Position numbers and translations under genes: made by a program. A DNA stretch of 64,000 bases from JABDIY01 sp963803875 (GTDB taxonomy: Bacteria; Actinomycetota; Acidimicrobiia; Acidimicrobiales; SZUA-35): the NCBI GenBank assembly GCA_963803875.1, contig CAWDOA010000013.1:216493-280492 (forward strand), written 5' to 3'. Shown here piece after piece: positions 9,465 through 17,841 of the stretch; the first letter of the stretch is position 1, and every line of letters starts with the position of its first letter. A model generated the notes under the pieces. That model made no database searches. It had not been told where the DNA came from and worked only from the letters and a program-made list of their open reading frames with translations.

Positions 9465-9860
9465 TCAAACCGAAAGCTCGTCTAGGGAGATGGTTGCCGC
9501 GTCGATGTCGCCAGAATTCCAACCTTGGTCGCCAGCGTCGGGGGGTGGCACCTCGTCGAGATGGAATGACACCGCCTGCCATACCGGAAGGCTCGTCGCT
9601 TCGATCACCCGGTCGATCAGGAGAAGAGCTGCCTCGCATGCCGGTCCGACGCGATCGGCGCAGACAACAAACGTGGCGGTGTATTGCTCGGGTTCGACAC
9701 ACAGATCAACCTCTAGAGCGGACGCAGCGCTCCGAGCGTTGTCAGTGATTGGCTCGGGTAGCGCTTCATCGCGCCAAACCGCTCGAAGTCGCACATGCCA
9801 ATACCTATCAGATCCGCCGTTCGGCGTTTGTCCCAAGGAATTCAAACCATCATTTCTCAT
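9465..9860 (-). CDS. Hypothetical protein
   Basis: Small protein of about 131 residues that I do not recognise. The central part, RYWHVRLRAVWRDEALPEP through ATFVVCADRVGPACEAALLLIDRVIEATSLPVWQAVSFHLDEV, has the alternating strand and helix pattern of a compact alpha/beta fold, with a conserved-looking acidic tail. There is no signal peptide or membrane segment. The frame is open back to 9923, but the extra residues look unstructured, so I prefer the ATG at 9860. It lies just upstream of the PRC-barrel gene on the same strand, 55 bases away. Confidence 0.5.
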   Translation of the reverse strand: MRNDGLNSLGQTPNGGSDRYWHVRLRAVWRDEALPEPITDNARSAASALEVDLCVEPEQYTATFVVCADRVGPACEAALLLIDRVIEATSLPVWQAVSFHLDEVPPPDAGDQGWNSGDIDAATISLDELSV

Positions 9861-10083
9861 GCGCCGACACACTGGAGGCGCTGCGACTAGTATCGACTGA
9901 TCCGCTGCGCCTGTCCATGACATCGGCGTTAGACGTCGGTCGAGTTTGGTGCCCGAAACCGGACATCCCAGTTCGCACCGAAGTGCCGAAGAGCACCCTC
10001 GGGGTGTCCTGAGCGGGTTTGCTCACTCCCGACGGTCACATTCGTTCAGAGACAAGATCGCAGGTCTGAGACAGGGTTGAGCT

Positions 10084-10470
10084 ATGGCTTTGGAAGGCTC
10101 ACCCAGACCGTCGATACCGGCACCTGTCCGACGGGTGGAACCTCTGATGGAGGAATTGACCGGACCCGTGATGCTGGCGCTGCTCGGTGGCCTGCTGAGG
10201 TCGGTGCCCTCGTTTGGTATGGGTCCGTTCTCCGATTCCCGAGTGGTCGGCTCGTCGGCGCTCATCATTTCGGTGGTAGGTGTTGTCCTACTCGTGGTTC
10301 GGCACCGTCGATTCACCGTTGGACCGGTCCGAATCGTAGGAATCCACCCGGCTCCCGACGAGGGTGAGGTAGGGCAAATCCCAGGTCTCGTGGTGAGAGA
10401 AGTCGGGACCGACCCCGAAATCCCGGCCGATTCGCTCGAGCTGCGCCGCGAACTGCCTCGGGCGGCCTGA
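10084..10470 (+). CDS. Possible small membrane protein
   Basis: An open frame of 128 codons with one clear hydrophobic segment near residues 55-75 (SSALIISVVGVVLLVV followed by RHRRF) and a second weaker one near residues 27-38 (GPVMLALLGGLL). A start at the internal ATG 10147 would give 107 residues. There is no recognised domain and no strong ribosome-binding site, and the opposite strand is also open, so the call is tentative. It ends 10 bases before the stop of the convergent TauE/SafE gene. Confidence 0.35.
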   Translation: MALEGSPRPSIPAPVRRVEPLMEELTGPVMLALLGGLLRSVPSFGMGPFSDSRVVGSSALIISVVGVVLLVVRHRRFTVGPVRIVGIHPAPDEGEVGQIPGLVVREVGTDPEIPADSLELRRELPRAA

Positions 10471-10480
10471 CGTTCTTCGA

Positions 10481-11240
10481 TTACAGCGAGCGGGCGAGAA
10501 GCGGCAGACCTGCGGCCAGCAACCCCACGGCGATCAGAATTCGCACCGTGGCTGGCGACAGCCTCTCTGCGCTGTTGGATCCGATTCGGCCACCCACCAC
10601 TGCGCCAGCGATGAGAAACGGGAGGAAACTCCAGCGAGGATTACCGGCGATCACGTGACCGGTTGCCGACGACAATCCCGAGGCAGCACCGATCGCCGTG
10701 GTTGTTGCCGTGGCACGGTGGGTGGGCAGTTTCTGGAGCCAACCCAGGAGTGGCACCGTGATCAAACCGCCGGCAACTCCAAACGCACCTGAAAGTACTC
10801 CGAGAATCGCTCCGCTGCCGATGAGTTTGTTCTGTTGAGGTGGGAGACGTCGGTCCTCCACACCGCTGAGTCGATGGTCGGGCAACGACAAACACAGCCA
10901 AAGCCAAGAGCAACAGGCCGATCACGACCTCGAAGACCTGCTGAGGGATTCGCTTGGCCAAGAACGCGGCCGACAGGAACGCAACCGGTACCGCGCCGAC
11001 CGAGAACCACGCTGCCGTGGGGCGGTCAACCAAACCTTTGCGGTTGTAGTTCAGCGCTCCGGTCACGTGGATGAACAGGGTGGTGATCACGCTGGTTCCA
11101 ACCGTGGTTGCACCGGAAAGATCGAAGATGACCACCAGACCGGCGACCACGAGGAAACCTCCTCCGGCACCGATAATGGACCCGTAGATGCCAACAGAAA
11201 TGGCCATGAGCAGGAGCCCGAGGGCCGTGGCGATATCCAT
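10481..11240 (-). CDS. TauE/SafE family sulfite/organosulfonate exporter, frameshifted
   Basis: Membrane permease of the TauE/SafE (DUF81) family, about 252 residues with roughly eight membrane segments. The N-terminal half (ATG 11240) carries the family start GLLLMAISVGIYGSIIGAGGGFLVVAGLV and ends near VFVVARPS. The C-terminal half, in another frame, has the matching inverted motif GVLSGAFGVAGGLITVPLLGWL and continues to 10481. The frame change lies between about 10870 and 10895. Both halves are collinear with the family, so one indel explains the break. Members export sulfite, sulfoacetate or similar anions; the sulfite-oxidase-like gene at 19849 is too far away to link. Confidence 0.8.
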
Positions 11241-11250
11241 CGTGTTGCAG

Positions 11251-11961
11251 CTAGCGTGGGCGGAGGTCGAACGACCTGAGCACGTCCTCGCTGAGGGCGG
11301 TGACACCTTCAGCGCTGATCAGCCAGGCTTGCCCCAGGCCCACCACCTGCCAGCCGCTGTCGGTGAGAACCAATCCGGTGTCTTCGTCCACGCCGAGAAC
11401 GGTGGTGCCATCTGGCGCCGACGACACGACCTGTTCGGCCATTCCGGGCCGGAAGGCATTGAGGCGGTTGAAATGGGGAAGCACCACGAGATCGTCGAAG
11501 ATGTTGAGGGCATCGGTGAAATACGCCTTGCGGGGCGAACGGGTTTGGGAACCCATCATCATTGCTCCAGCCGAGCATCCGGCCAACGCGGCCCCTGCTT
11601 CCCATGCGTCCACTACGGCTGCCCATACTGCCGTGCCTCGCAATGTCTCACACAGGTGTTCAGGATCACCGCCAGAGAAGTAGATCAACCCGGCCCCCGC
11701 GATCCTCGCTGCGATCTCAGGGTCCTCAGCGTGGGCACGATCGGCGACCGGAACGCTCACCGGTTCCACGCCGAGGCTCAGAAAGTGTGACTCTCCCAGT
11801 TGAAGCCACCGTTGGAAGGTCTTTGAGCCGTCCAGTGCTGAAGCGGTGGGAATGATTACAGCTCGCGGCGGTCGTCCTTCGAGGAGGAGCTGATCGATCT
11901 CGGATGTGGTGGAGGTGAACTCGCCACTTCCGACCAACCCAACCGGACCTCTGATCACCAC
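11251..11961 (-). CDS. Peptidase S51 / cyanophycinase-like protein
   Basis: Class I glutamine-amidotransferase-fold hydrolase of 236 residues. The nucleophile elbow is GCSAGAMMMG near residue 128, where Ser is the likely nucleophile, as in peptidase E and cyanophycinase. Other family features are the start GLVGSGEF, IYFSGGDPEHLCETLRGT near residue 92 and GVDEDTGLVL near residue 190. These enzymes cleave Asp-linked dipeptides or cyanophycin. No cyanophycin synthetase is present, so I call only the family. The stop lies ten bases upstream of the TauE/SafE start, suggesting one transcript. Confidence 0.8.
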   Translation of the reverse strand: MVIRGPVGLVGSGEFTSTTSEIDQLLLEGRPPRAVIIPTASALDGSKTFQRWLQLGESHFLSLGVEPVSVPVADRAHAEDPEIAARIAGAGLIYFSGGDPEHLCETLRGTAVWAAVVDAWEAGAALAGCSAGAMMMGSQTRSPRKAYFTDALNIFDDLVVLPHFNRLNAFRPGMAEQVVSSAPDGTTVLGVDEDTGLVLTDSGWQVVGLGQAWLISAEGVTALSEDVLRSFDLRPR

Positions 11962-12005
11962 CGAAGGCTACCGTGATCCCAACTGTGCCGACCTAGACTG
12001 GCGGG

Positions 12006-12284
12006 ATGGCAGGACATGCACCCGAACCAGCGAGCGAGCCGACGAACAAGACGCTTGGAACCATCGTCGGAGCGATCTTTGCTGCCCTCTGTCTGTCCCT
12101 CGTGGGAATCTCCGCCGCCGTGGCTGCAAGTGGGGATGACGATCACGGAAGCGATCACTCCGAGGAGGGCGACCACGACGACGATCATGGCGATGAGAGC
12201 GAAGACGACGAGCACGAGGATGACGGCGAAGATCACGACGACGACCATTCCGACGACGACCATTCCGACGACGACGGCGAGTAG
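12006..12284 (+). CDS. Small membrane-anchored Asp/His-rich protein
   Basis: A 92-residue protein. Residues 16-40 form a hydrophobic segment ending in ISAAVAASG, a signal peptide or single anchor. Everything after it (about 50 residues) is Asp, His, Glu and Ser in irregular runs such as DDDHGSDH and HDDDHSDDDHSDDD. The tail would be strongly negative and able to bind divalent metals outside the membrane. There is no known domain. The gene stands alone between convergent and divergent neighbours, with the ATG at 12006. A storage or buffering role for metal ions is only an inference. Confidence 0.65.
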   Translation: MAGHAPEPASEPTNKTLGTIVGAIFAALCLSLVGISAAVAASGDDDHGSDHSEEGDHDDDHGDESEDDEHEDDGEDHDDDHSDDDHSDDDGE

Positions 12285-12351
12285 CTCCCGGACCTGTCCC
12301 GCCAGGACCGGACAAGCTGATTGGTGAGAGCTCGTCGCCACGGCGGGTTAT

Positions 12352-13813
12352 TCAGTTGTCAAGGTGCGTTGCGTTGGTAGACCCAGTGCACGGTTCCGAT
12401 GCTGTGAAGCATCTTGCATTGGCCGTGTTGGTGTCCTTCCGGTGCGTTGAACCCTCTGTGCTGGCACCTGAGGTGCTCCCGGAGGTTCGTCCCTTGCGGG
12501 AGTGTGGTCGGGCGGTTGTCCGGCATGGACCGGACAGTGCTTCAGGCGGCGAGTTCGTGGGTGTGGTTGAGGGGAAGAGGCGGTTCGATGGTTCGATGAT
12601 GTGTCCCGTCTGGACGGACAGCTGAAGGGTTCGGTCGGGATCCATGTGAAGTGTCCATTGGCCTTCGTGGATCAAGTGATGCCAGCGGGATGAGATTGGT
12701 ACGAGGTTGGAGAGCTGGGTCTTGCCGCCGTCATCCCATTCGATGACATGGTGCACCTCGATCTGGGACCACGGCGCACCCGATAGTGGGCAGGTTGGGT
12801 AGAGAGCCCGCAGAGCGGCTCGTTGTTCGGTGGTGGCGGTCCGTGATGCCCGGGCCGCATGAATGTGGATGTCGGGCGCCGTGTCGAGCCGACGGATGGT
12901 GGCATCGCAGCAGAGCCGGCCGATCGTTGCCGGCGCCAGGGGCTGTCCGTCGAAGGTCTCGGCAATGGAGCGGGGGTGAGGCCCTGTAGCCAGCGTGTCC
13001 CGGTCGGACAGGACATTCACCGACACAGTTGGTCTGGAGGAGAAGAGTTCGGGATCCACCCCAGACCCTCGCACGATCAGATCGTGAACGGCCTGGACCA
13101 TGAGCTGGTCGGGCGTGAGACCGTGAGCGCGACCCCAGTCGGCGGGCGAGGTCTCGGCGCTCGTTACGAACGGCGTTGTGCACCGCAGTTCCTCGCTCTG
13201 TCTCGAGGTCGAGGATCATGCGATACCCAGAGCGGTCTCTCCGGGCGTTCAAGGTGCACGACGCGGCGGCACGAGCCCGTCGGGCGGCGTCGAGTCCGTG
13301 GTCTCTGCGAATCCGGTCGACGCACCGGTTTACGTACCGCCTGAACGAGTCGGGTTTGGCATGGGAGACCCGTTCGGCGAAATCACCGTCGAACGGGGCG
13401 AGGGCTTCGGCTTCTTCAACGGTGACATTCGACAGAGTGCTGGCGAGGGAACCTACGTTGGCAGGCAACGCCGTTCCGTTTCGGATTGCAGCACCGACCT
13501 CGGCGAAATGAGCGAGTACCCGTACCCTGCCGGCATCTGAGGAGACGGTCGCGTGTGACACCATGCCACCCCCGCTGAGCACTTCTTCCAAGACCGGCCC
13601 GCAACCCGATTCGCCATGTGCTTGCGCTACCGATCCCAGGGCAGCGATCCAGCCATCTGCGAGGCGAGCGAGAGCCCGAACCTTACCGATCAGACATTCG
13701 ATGTCAGCCGGTGGTGGCCGCTCGGCCAGGATCCGACGGGGTCCTCCTTCCAACCGATCGAGTGCCGATTGAAGCGCTTCGTTCAGACGCTTGTCCGCCG
13801 TTTCATCTGCCAT
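12352..13813 (-). CDS. DUF222 / HNH endonuclease domain protein (13E12 type), frameshifted
   Basis: About 485 residues once one frameshift is joined. The N-terminal part (ATG 13813) is the helical DUF222 region, with HAKPDSFRRYVNRCVDRIRRDHG near residue 150 typical of the 13E12 repeat family. The C-terminal frame holds the HNH nuclease: CPLSGAPWSQIEVHHVIEWDDGGKT, then NLVPISSRWHHLIHEGQW, giving the His-His, Asn and His residues of the motif. The frame change is near 13140-13155, just before DWGRAHGLTPDQLMVQ. The tail after the nuclease is Ser/Thr-rich and disordered. Such genes occur in many copies in actinobacterial genomes and may be mobile. Confidence 0.8.
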
Positions 13814-13965
13814 GGTTCCAGACTACTGAAGGGGTATGACACAGTTCTGACCTGGGAGATAGGGCGCAGACGAACCGCTCCGGGAGCGCCATCGAAGGGC
13901 GAAAGAGGTCGCCCGCACATGGCCACGACGAGCACCGGGCAAATAGGCTGGAGTAGTTTGAGGTT

Positions 13966-14926
13966 GTGTTCGAGCGCAGCGCACTGGAGCCATCAACCGA
14001 GCGGCGGCAGGCAGTGGAGCGAGCGTGGACCAACCTCACGGGGGCTGGACCCAGCCTCACTGCTGCGCAGCGTTGCGGAGTGATCGAGGCGGCCCGGGCG
14101 GCATGGTGGCGGAGCATCGTGCCCCAAGGAACCGTTGGAACAGCACGTTGCCCACTGGGTGGCTGTTGATGCCGGTGGGCTGACCGGCAACCACGTCGAG
14201 CTGTGGGAGGCTGCGCACCTCGAACGGATCCGGTACCTCGAAGTCGTCGGGGTTGTGGCCCGGCTCTCCAACGTCGACTTCTACATGCGGGGCATCGGTG
14301 CCGAGCTGCCCCCATCTCCCGACGTCCCCCATGGCGAACCGACCGGCCATGTGCACCCGGAGGCGAAGATCACCAACGGGTGGGTTCCGGCCTTGGCCAA
14401 CCTGCGGGCCCCTCACGTCTTGGATGCTCTGCCGTCGGAAGGCGAAGCGTTTCGAGACATCCACGAGCCGATGTACATGCCGATGGCCGAGATCGGCAAT
14501 TGGGGCTATTCAGACCTGCTCACACGCCCCCAAATCGAGTACGTGGCCGCCCGAGCCTCGTACTTGAACGAGTGTTTCTATTGAATGCTCAGCCACGTGA
14601 ACTTCCTTCGTGAAGGGAGTGCAGCAGCCGGGCTGGAACTCGACCTGGGTGTGGTAGCCAGCGGAACGGTTCCACCGATCGAAGGCGGGCCACAGCTCCT
14701 CGCGCTCACAGACGTCCTCACAACCCGTTGGGATGGAAACATCGACGCCGAGCGCGGTGCGCTGGTTGACGCCCTCGGCCCGGAGCGGGCCGAGCGAGCA
14801 ATTGCCGTGTGTGCAACGTTCCAAATGATGAATCGGGCACTCGATGGTGTCGGGGCCCCGGTCGCAGCGGCGATTCGGCCGCTAGCAGCCGAACTGGGCT
14901 TTGATCCCGACACGATCCCTCGGTAG
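13966..14926 (+). CDS. AhpD-like (carboxymuconolactone decarboxylase fold) selenoprotein with in-frame UGA
   Basis: Predicted selenoprotein of about 319 residues. AhpD-like proteins are thiol peroxidase/disulfide reductases whose site reads E..CxxCxxxH. Here the site near residue 204 reads ECFY-TGA-MLSH: the TGA at 14582-14584 takes the place of the second Cys and the partner His follows four positions later. The frame stays open on both sides: LLTRPQIEYVAARASYLNE before and NFLREGSAAAGLE onward to 14926. A strong hairpin with G in its loop follows the TGA. Near the 5' end, a one-base indel in the CCCCAAGG stretch at 14122-14129 breaks the frame between EAARAAWW and PKEPLEQHVAHWV. The start is the GTG at 13966 behind AGG. 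The protein is longer than E. coli-type AhpD. A TGA nonsense mutation is the alternative, but it fits the site and hairpin less well. Confidence 0.82.
14601..14620 (+). promoter_or_regulatory. Predicted bacterial SECIS hairpin of the first AhpD-like gene
   Basis: The 20 bases fold into an eight-base-pair stem (14601-14608 with 14613-14620, one U-G wobble) closed by the tetraloop CGUG. The stem begins 16 nucleotides after the TGA at 14582-14584 and the loop G at 14610 is 26 nucleotides after it. This meets the published bacterial SECIS pattern: hairpin inside the coding region just after UGA, and G in the first two loop positions. Its role would be to bind SelB carrying selenocysteinyl-tRNA. 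Confidence 0.75.
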
Positions 14927-14937
14927 GGCTTGGCCGT

Positions 14938-15681
14938 TCAGGCCATCGTGAGACCGCCCGACACCGAGAGGGTCTGCCCGGTGGTGAACCCTGCCTCTTC
15001 AGAGGCGAAGTAGGCGACGGCGGCGGCGACCTCGCTGGGCTGGCCGATCCGCTTCATGGGAACTGCTCGAGCCATGGCGTCGATCACCTTCTGGCCGTTG
15101 TCGCTGGCGGCCACGATGCCATCGAGAAGGGGGGTGTCGGTGGGGCCGGGGCATACCACGTTGGCGGTGACGCCACGTTTGGCGGTTTCCCGAGCGATGG
15201 TTTTGGTGAACGAGATCACACCACCTTTGGCTCCGGCGTACACCGCTTCCAGCGACGAGCCAACCCTGGCTGCGTCGGAGCCGATATTGATGATCCGACC
15301 CCAGCCAGCCTCCAGCATGGCCGGCAAGCAGGCATGCACGGTGCGGAGCATGCCTTTGTAATTGATCTCGATGACCCGATCCCAGAACTCTTCGTCGGTC
15401 TCGAGGAAGGGCTTCAGCTCATCCCAGCCGGCGCAGTTCACCAGGATCTCGACCGGTCCCAGGCCCTCGTTGACCGAAGAGACAGCGTCGTTGACCGAAG
15501 TCGAGTGGGTGACATCCAGTGGCACCGCAACCGCGTTTGGACCGATCGAACCGGCGGTCTCGTTCGCACCGGCGAAGTTCAGGTCGGCAACAGCCACCCG
15601 GCAACCGGATCGAGCCAGCTCCACCGCGATGGCTTGGCCGATTCCACTTGCTCCGCCAGTGACCAGGGCAACTCGTGACAT
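14938..15681 (-). CDS. SDR family oxidoreductase, BadH-like
   Basis: Classical short-chain dehydrogenase of 247 residues. Motifs are VTGGASGIGQ near residue 7, LVNCAGWDELKPF near residue 82 (NCAG in place of NNAG), the catalytic Ser in NIGSDAARVGS, YAGAKGG for Tyr and Lys, and NVVCPGPTDTPLL near residue 175. This set closely resembles 2-hydroxycyclohexanecarboxyl-CoA dehydrogenase (BadH) and related acyl-CoA SDRs, which oxidise a ring hydroxyl with NAD. No other ring-degradation gene is adjacent, so the exact substrate is open. The ATG at 15681 is preferred to a GTG at 15687. Confidence 0.82.
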   Translation of the reverse strand: MSRVALVTGGASGIGQAIAVELARSGCRVAVADLNFAGANETAGSIGPNAVAVPLDVTHSTSVNDAVSSVNEGLGPVEILVNCAGWDELKPFLETDEEFWDRVIEINYKGMLRTVHACLPAMLEAGWGRIINIGSDAARVGSSLEAVYAGAKGGVISFTKTIARETAKRGVTANVVCPGPTDTPLLDGIVAASDNGQKVIDAMARAVPMKRIGQPSEVAAAVAYFASEEAGFTTGQTLSVSGGLTMA

Positions 15682-15714
15682 GGCCACGACCCTAGTTGCC
15701 CCTTCGGGTGCACA

Positions 15715-16863
15715 TCAGTCGACGATGATGCCGATGGTCCTTGTATAGAGCGGATCTTCGAGGAACGACGACGTGGTCGTCGTTCCGGTATCCGCGTCGT
15801 AGACAACGATCTTGGTTCGATCGGTCGAGTCATCGATGGTGTAGATCAGCTTGGTTCCGGATGTGTCCCACGTCATGGCTTGCTCGAGAGGAGCGCTGGG
15901 GAGACGAGCGATCACCTCGCTGAGGCGGTTGAACACGAGCACGTTGTGGTCGGCGAAGTCTGCGCTGGTGGCCTGCACGGCAAAGGTGCCACGTGGCCCG
16001 CCGGTGCTCACGTGCCAGAGGACATCCTGTGCGGCGAACATGGGAAGGGGCTCGCTCTTGCCGGTCCAGGGATCGATGGCGACATGGCCAGCTCCGGTCA
16101 GCGTTGCGATCATCCCCACGGTCGGTACGAACCCGACCGCAGCGCCTTCTTGTGTGCCAACAACCGTCGCACCGTACGGGTCCAGCATCTGAAACGATGG
16201 GCTGCTGCCCACCCGGGCGGTGGTGAACCCCCAGGCACCGTAGTGATCCAGCCACCCGTAAACCTCTGCCACTTCAGTTGCTTCGCTGTCGTAGCTCGTG
16301 GCATCGAGCACCCGAAGTGAACCCACTCCCGTCTTGGGACCCTCAACGAATGCAAGTTGCCCCGGTTCGGTGTCGTGCCATGCGAAGCCTCTCGCACTGT
16401 CGGTGACGACGACGTCGAAGTCGCCGCCGACCCGGCCGATGAGTAGTGGTCGTGGCCCTGCTCGGTCATCGGTGACGCCAAGCGCTGCCATGTGCTCACC
16501 GCTCGAGTCCAGCTCGAAGTCCGCGATCATGTCCAGTCCTCTGATTTCCCCACGAGCAGTGAAGGGAACAACTCGTGCCGGCCCAACGGTTGATTGGCTG
16601 GAAACCAGCGAGATTTCAGGCAACGAGAACGCTGGTGAGACATCGACGGCGGTGGTCGACGAGGGAACTGTTGTCGTCGTAGTGGTGGGCGACGGGACCA
16701 ACGGCTCGGGTGCAATCGCAGCATCCATCCCGGGCGGCCATTGGGTCACGGCCAGCGACAGCAGTCCGACAACGGCCAAGAGCAGAGGTAGGGGGTTTCG
16801 TCGACGGGAGATCGTCGCACGTTCGAGCAGGATCTCCGGCGCATCCTCGTCGAGCAATCCCAC
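15715..16863 (-). CDS. Membrane-anchored propeller-like protein of unknown function
   Basis: A 382-residue protein with an N-terminal cytoplasmic tail, a single membrane segment at about residues 24-42 (PLPLLLAVVGLLSLAVTQW), a Thr/Ser-rich linker (TTTTTTVPSSTT) and an extracytoplasmic domain. That domain has repeated strands such as DFELDSSGEHMAALGV, GQLAFVEGPKTGVGSLRVLD, MTWDTSGTKLIYTIDD and KIVVYDADTGTTTT, typical of WD40/TolB-like propellers. No enzyme motif is seen. It is arranged like the lipoprotein at 52-1146 but uses a membrane segment instead of a lipid anchor. Confidence 0.72.
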   Translation of the reverse strand: MGLLDEDAPEILLERATISRRRNPLPLLLAVVGLLSLAVTQWPPGMDAAIAPEPLVPSPTTTTTTVPSSTTAVDVSPAFSLPEISLVSSQSTVGPARVVPFTARGEIRGLDMIADFELDSSGEHMAALGVTDDRAGPRPLLIGRVGGDFDVVVTDSARGFAWHDTEPGQLAFVEGPKTGVGSLRVLDATSYDSEATEVAEVYGWLDHYGAWGFTTARVGSSPSFQMLDPYGATVVGTQEGAAVGFVPTVGMIATLTGAGHVAIDPWTGKSEPLPMFAAQDVLWHVSTGGPRGTFAVQATSADFADHNVLVFNRLSEVIARLPSAPLEQAMTWDTSGTKLIYTIDDSTDRTKIVVYDADTGTTTTSSFLEDPLYTRTIGIIVD

Positions 16864-16991
16864 AAATGGACCCTACGTCAGAACGGTCGGGGTGGTTTCA
16901 CCAGTATCGAGAACCGGATGGACCCACATCGCCTAGCGTGAGGGTGGTCGGGAGCGCGACCGACCTCACCACGGAAAGAGGCGATGCGAAC

Positions 16992-17795
16992 ATGCATGAA
17001 TCACTGGACAACAAGGTGGTCCTGGTCACCGGCGCCGGCAAGGGAATCGGTCGTGCGATCGCCGAGCGATTCGCAGCAGCCGGCTGCAGAGTGGCCGTCA
17101 ACGATGTTGATCCCGACAGTGTTGGTGAGACCTTGGCTGCCATCAAAGCGGCGGGCGGCAGAGCCATTCCGGCGGTGGCCGACGTGTCCGACTCCGCCCG
17201 GGTGCAAACGATGATCGACTCGGTGATGGACGAGTACGGCCGGATCGACGTGTTGGTCAACAACGCCGGCCTCGTGAGCCCCATGCTCCACTTCTTCGAA
17301 GCCGACGAGGCGTGGTGGCGCAAGATCATCGACGTCAACCTCACCGGACACTTCCTCGTGTCTCACCCAACCGCCCGGATCATGGCCAAACAGGGTGGCG
17401 GTTGCATCATCAACATGAGTTCGGGAGGGGCCACCAAGGCCCACCGGGCATTCACCGCCTACGACGCAACCAAAGGCGGAATCGAGGCGCTCACCCGAGC
17501 CATGGCACTGGATCTCGGTCCGTACAACATCAGGGTCAATGCCCTGATGCCCGGTTCGATCGACACCCATGGCCTCGACCTCGAGGCGCGAAAGCTGCGG
17601 GGCGAAAACGTCCCGCTGGGCCGGATCGGCGAACCCAGCGACATGACCGGCGCGGCGCTGTTCCTCGCATCCGACGATGCCAGCTACATCACCGGCGATG
17701 TGATCAAGATCGATGGCGGCATGACCGCCCAGCAGCGGTCGGCCACCGTCGACATCATGCCCCCGTCGGGCTTCCCCAAACTGGAAGACCTCTGA
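16992..17795 (+). CDS. SDR family oxidoreductase
   Basis: Classical SDR of 267 residues. The cofactor loop VTGAGKGIGRAIAERF starts near residue 12; DVLVNNAGLVSP, INMSSGGATKAH (catalytic Ser), YDATKGG (catalytic Tyr and Lys) and VNALMPGSIDT follow in the usual order, ending with ITGDVIKIDGG. The last 20 residues (QQRSATVDIMPPSGFPKLEDL) are an unusual extension. The ATG at 16992 has a good ribosome-binding site (AAAGAGG) seven bases upstream, which decides the start. The next gene, a DAO-type flavoprotein, starts 46 bases later and probably shares the transcript; together they could oxidise an amine or hydroxy acid. Confidence 0.88.
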   Translation: MHESLDNKVVLVTGAGKGIGRAIAERFAAAGCRVAVNDVDPDSVGETLAAIKAAGGRAIPAVADVSDSARVQTMIDSVMDEYGRIDVLVNNAGLVSPMLHFFEADEAWWRKIIDVNLTGHFLVSHPTARIMAKQGGGCIINMSSGGATKAHRAFTAYDATKGGIEALTRAMALDLGPYNIRVNALMPGSIDTHGLDLEARKLRGENVPLGRIGEPSDMTGAALFLASDDASYITGDVIKIDGGMTAQQRSATVDIMPPSGFPKLEDL

Positions 17796-17841
17796 CTGCG
17801 GTGACTGCCGCAGGCGTGAGCAACCGGGTGCAGGGGCGAAT

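Noticed and set aside
14582..14584. The two TGA codons treated as simple nonsense mutations or split genes
   Set aside because: Both fall on the same catalytic Cys column, the reading frame continues with family sequence, and each is followed by a SECIS-like hairpin.
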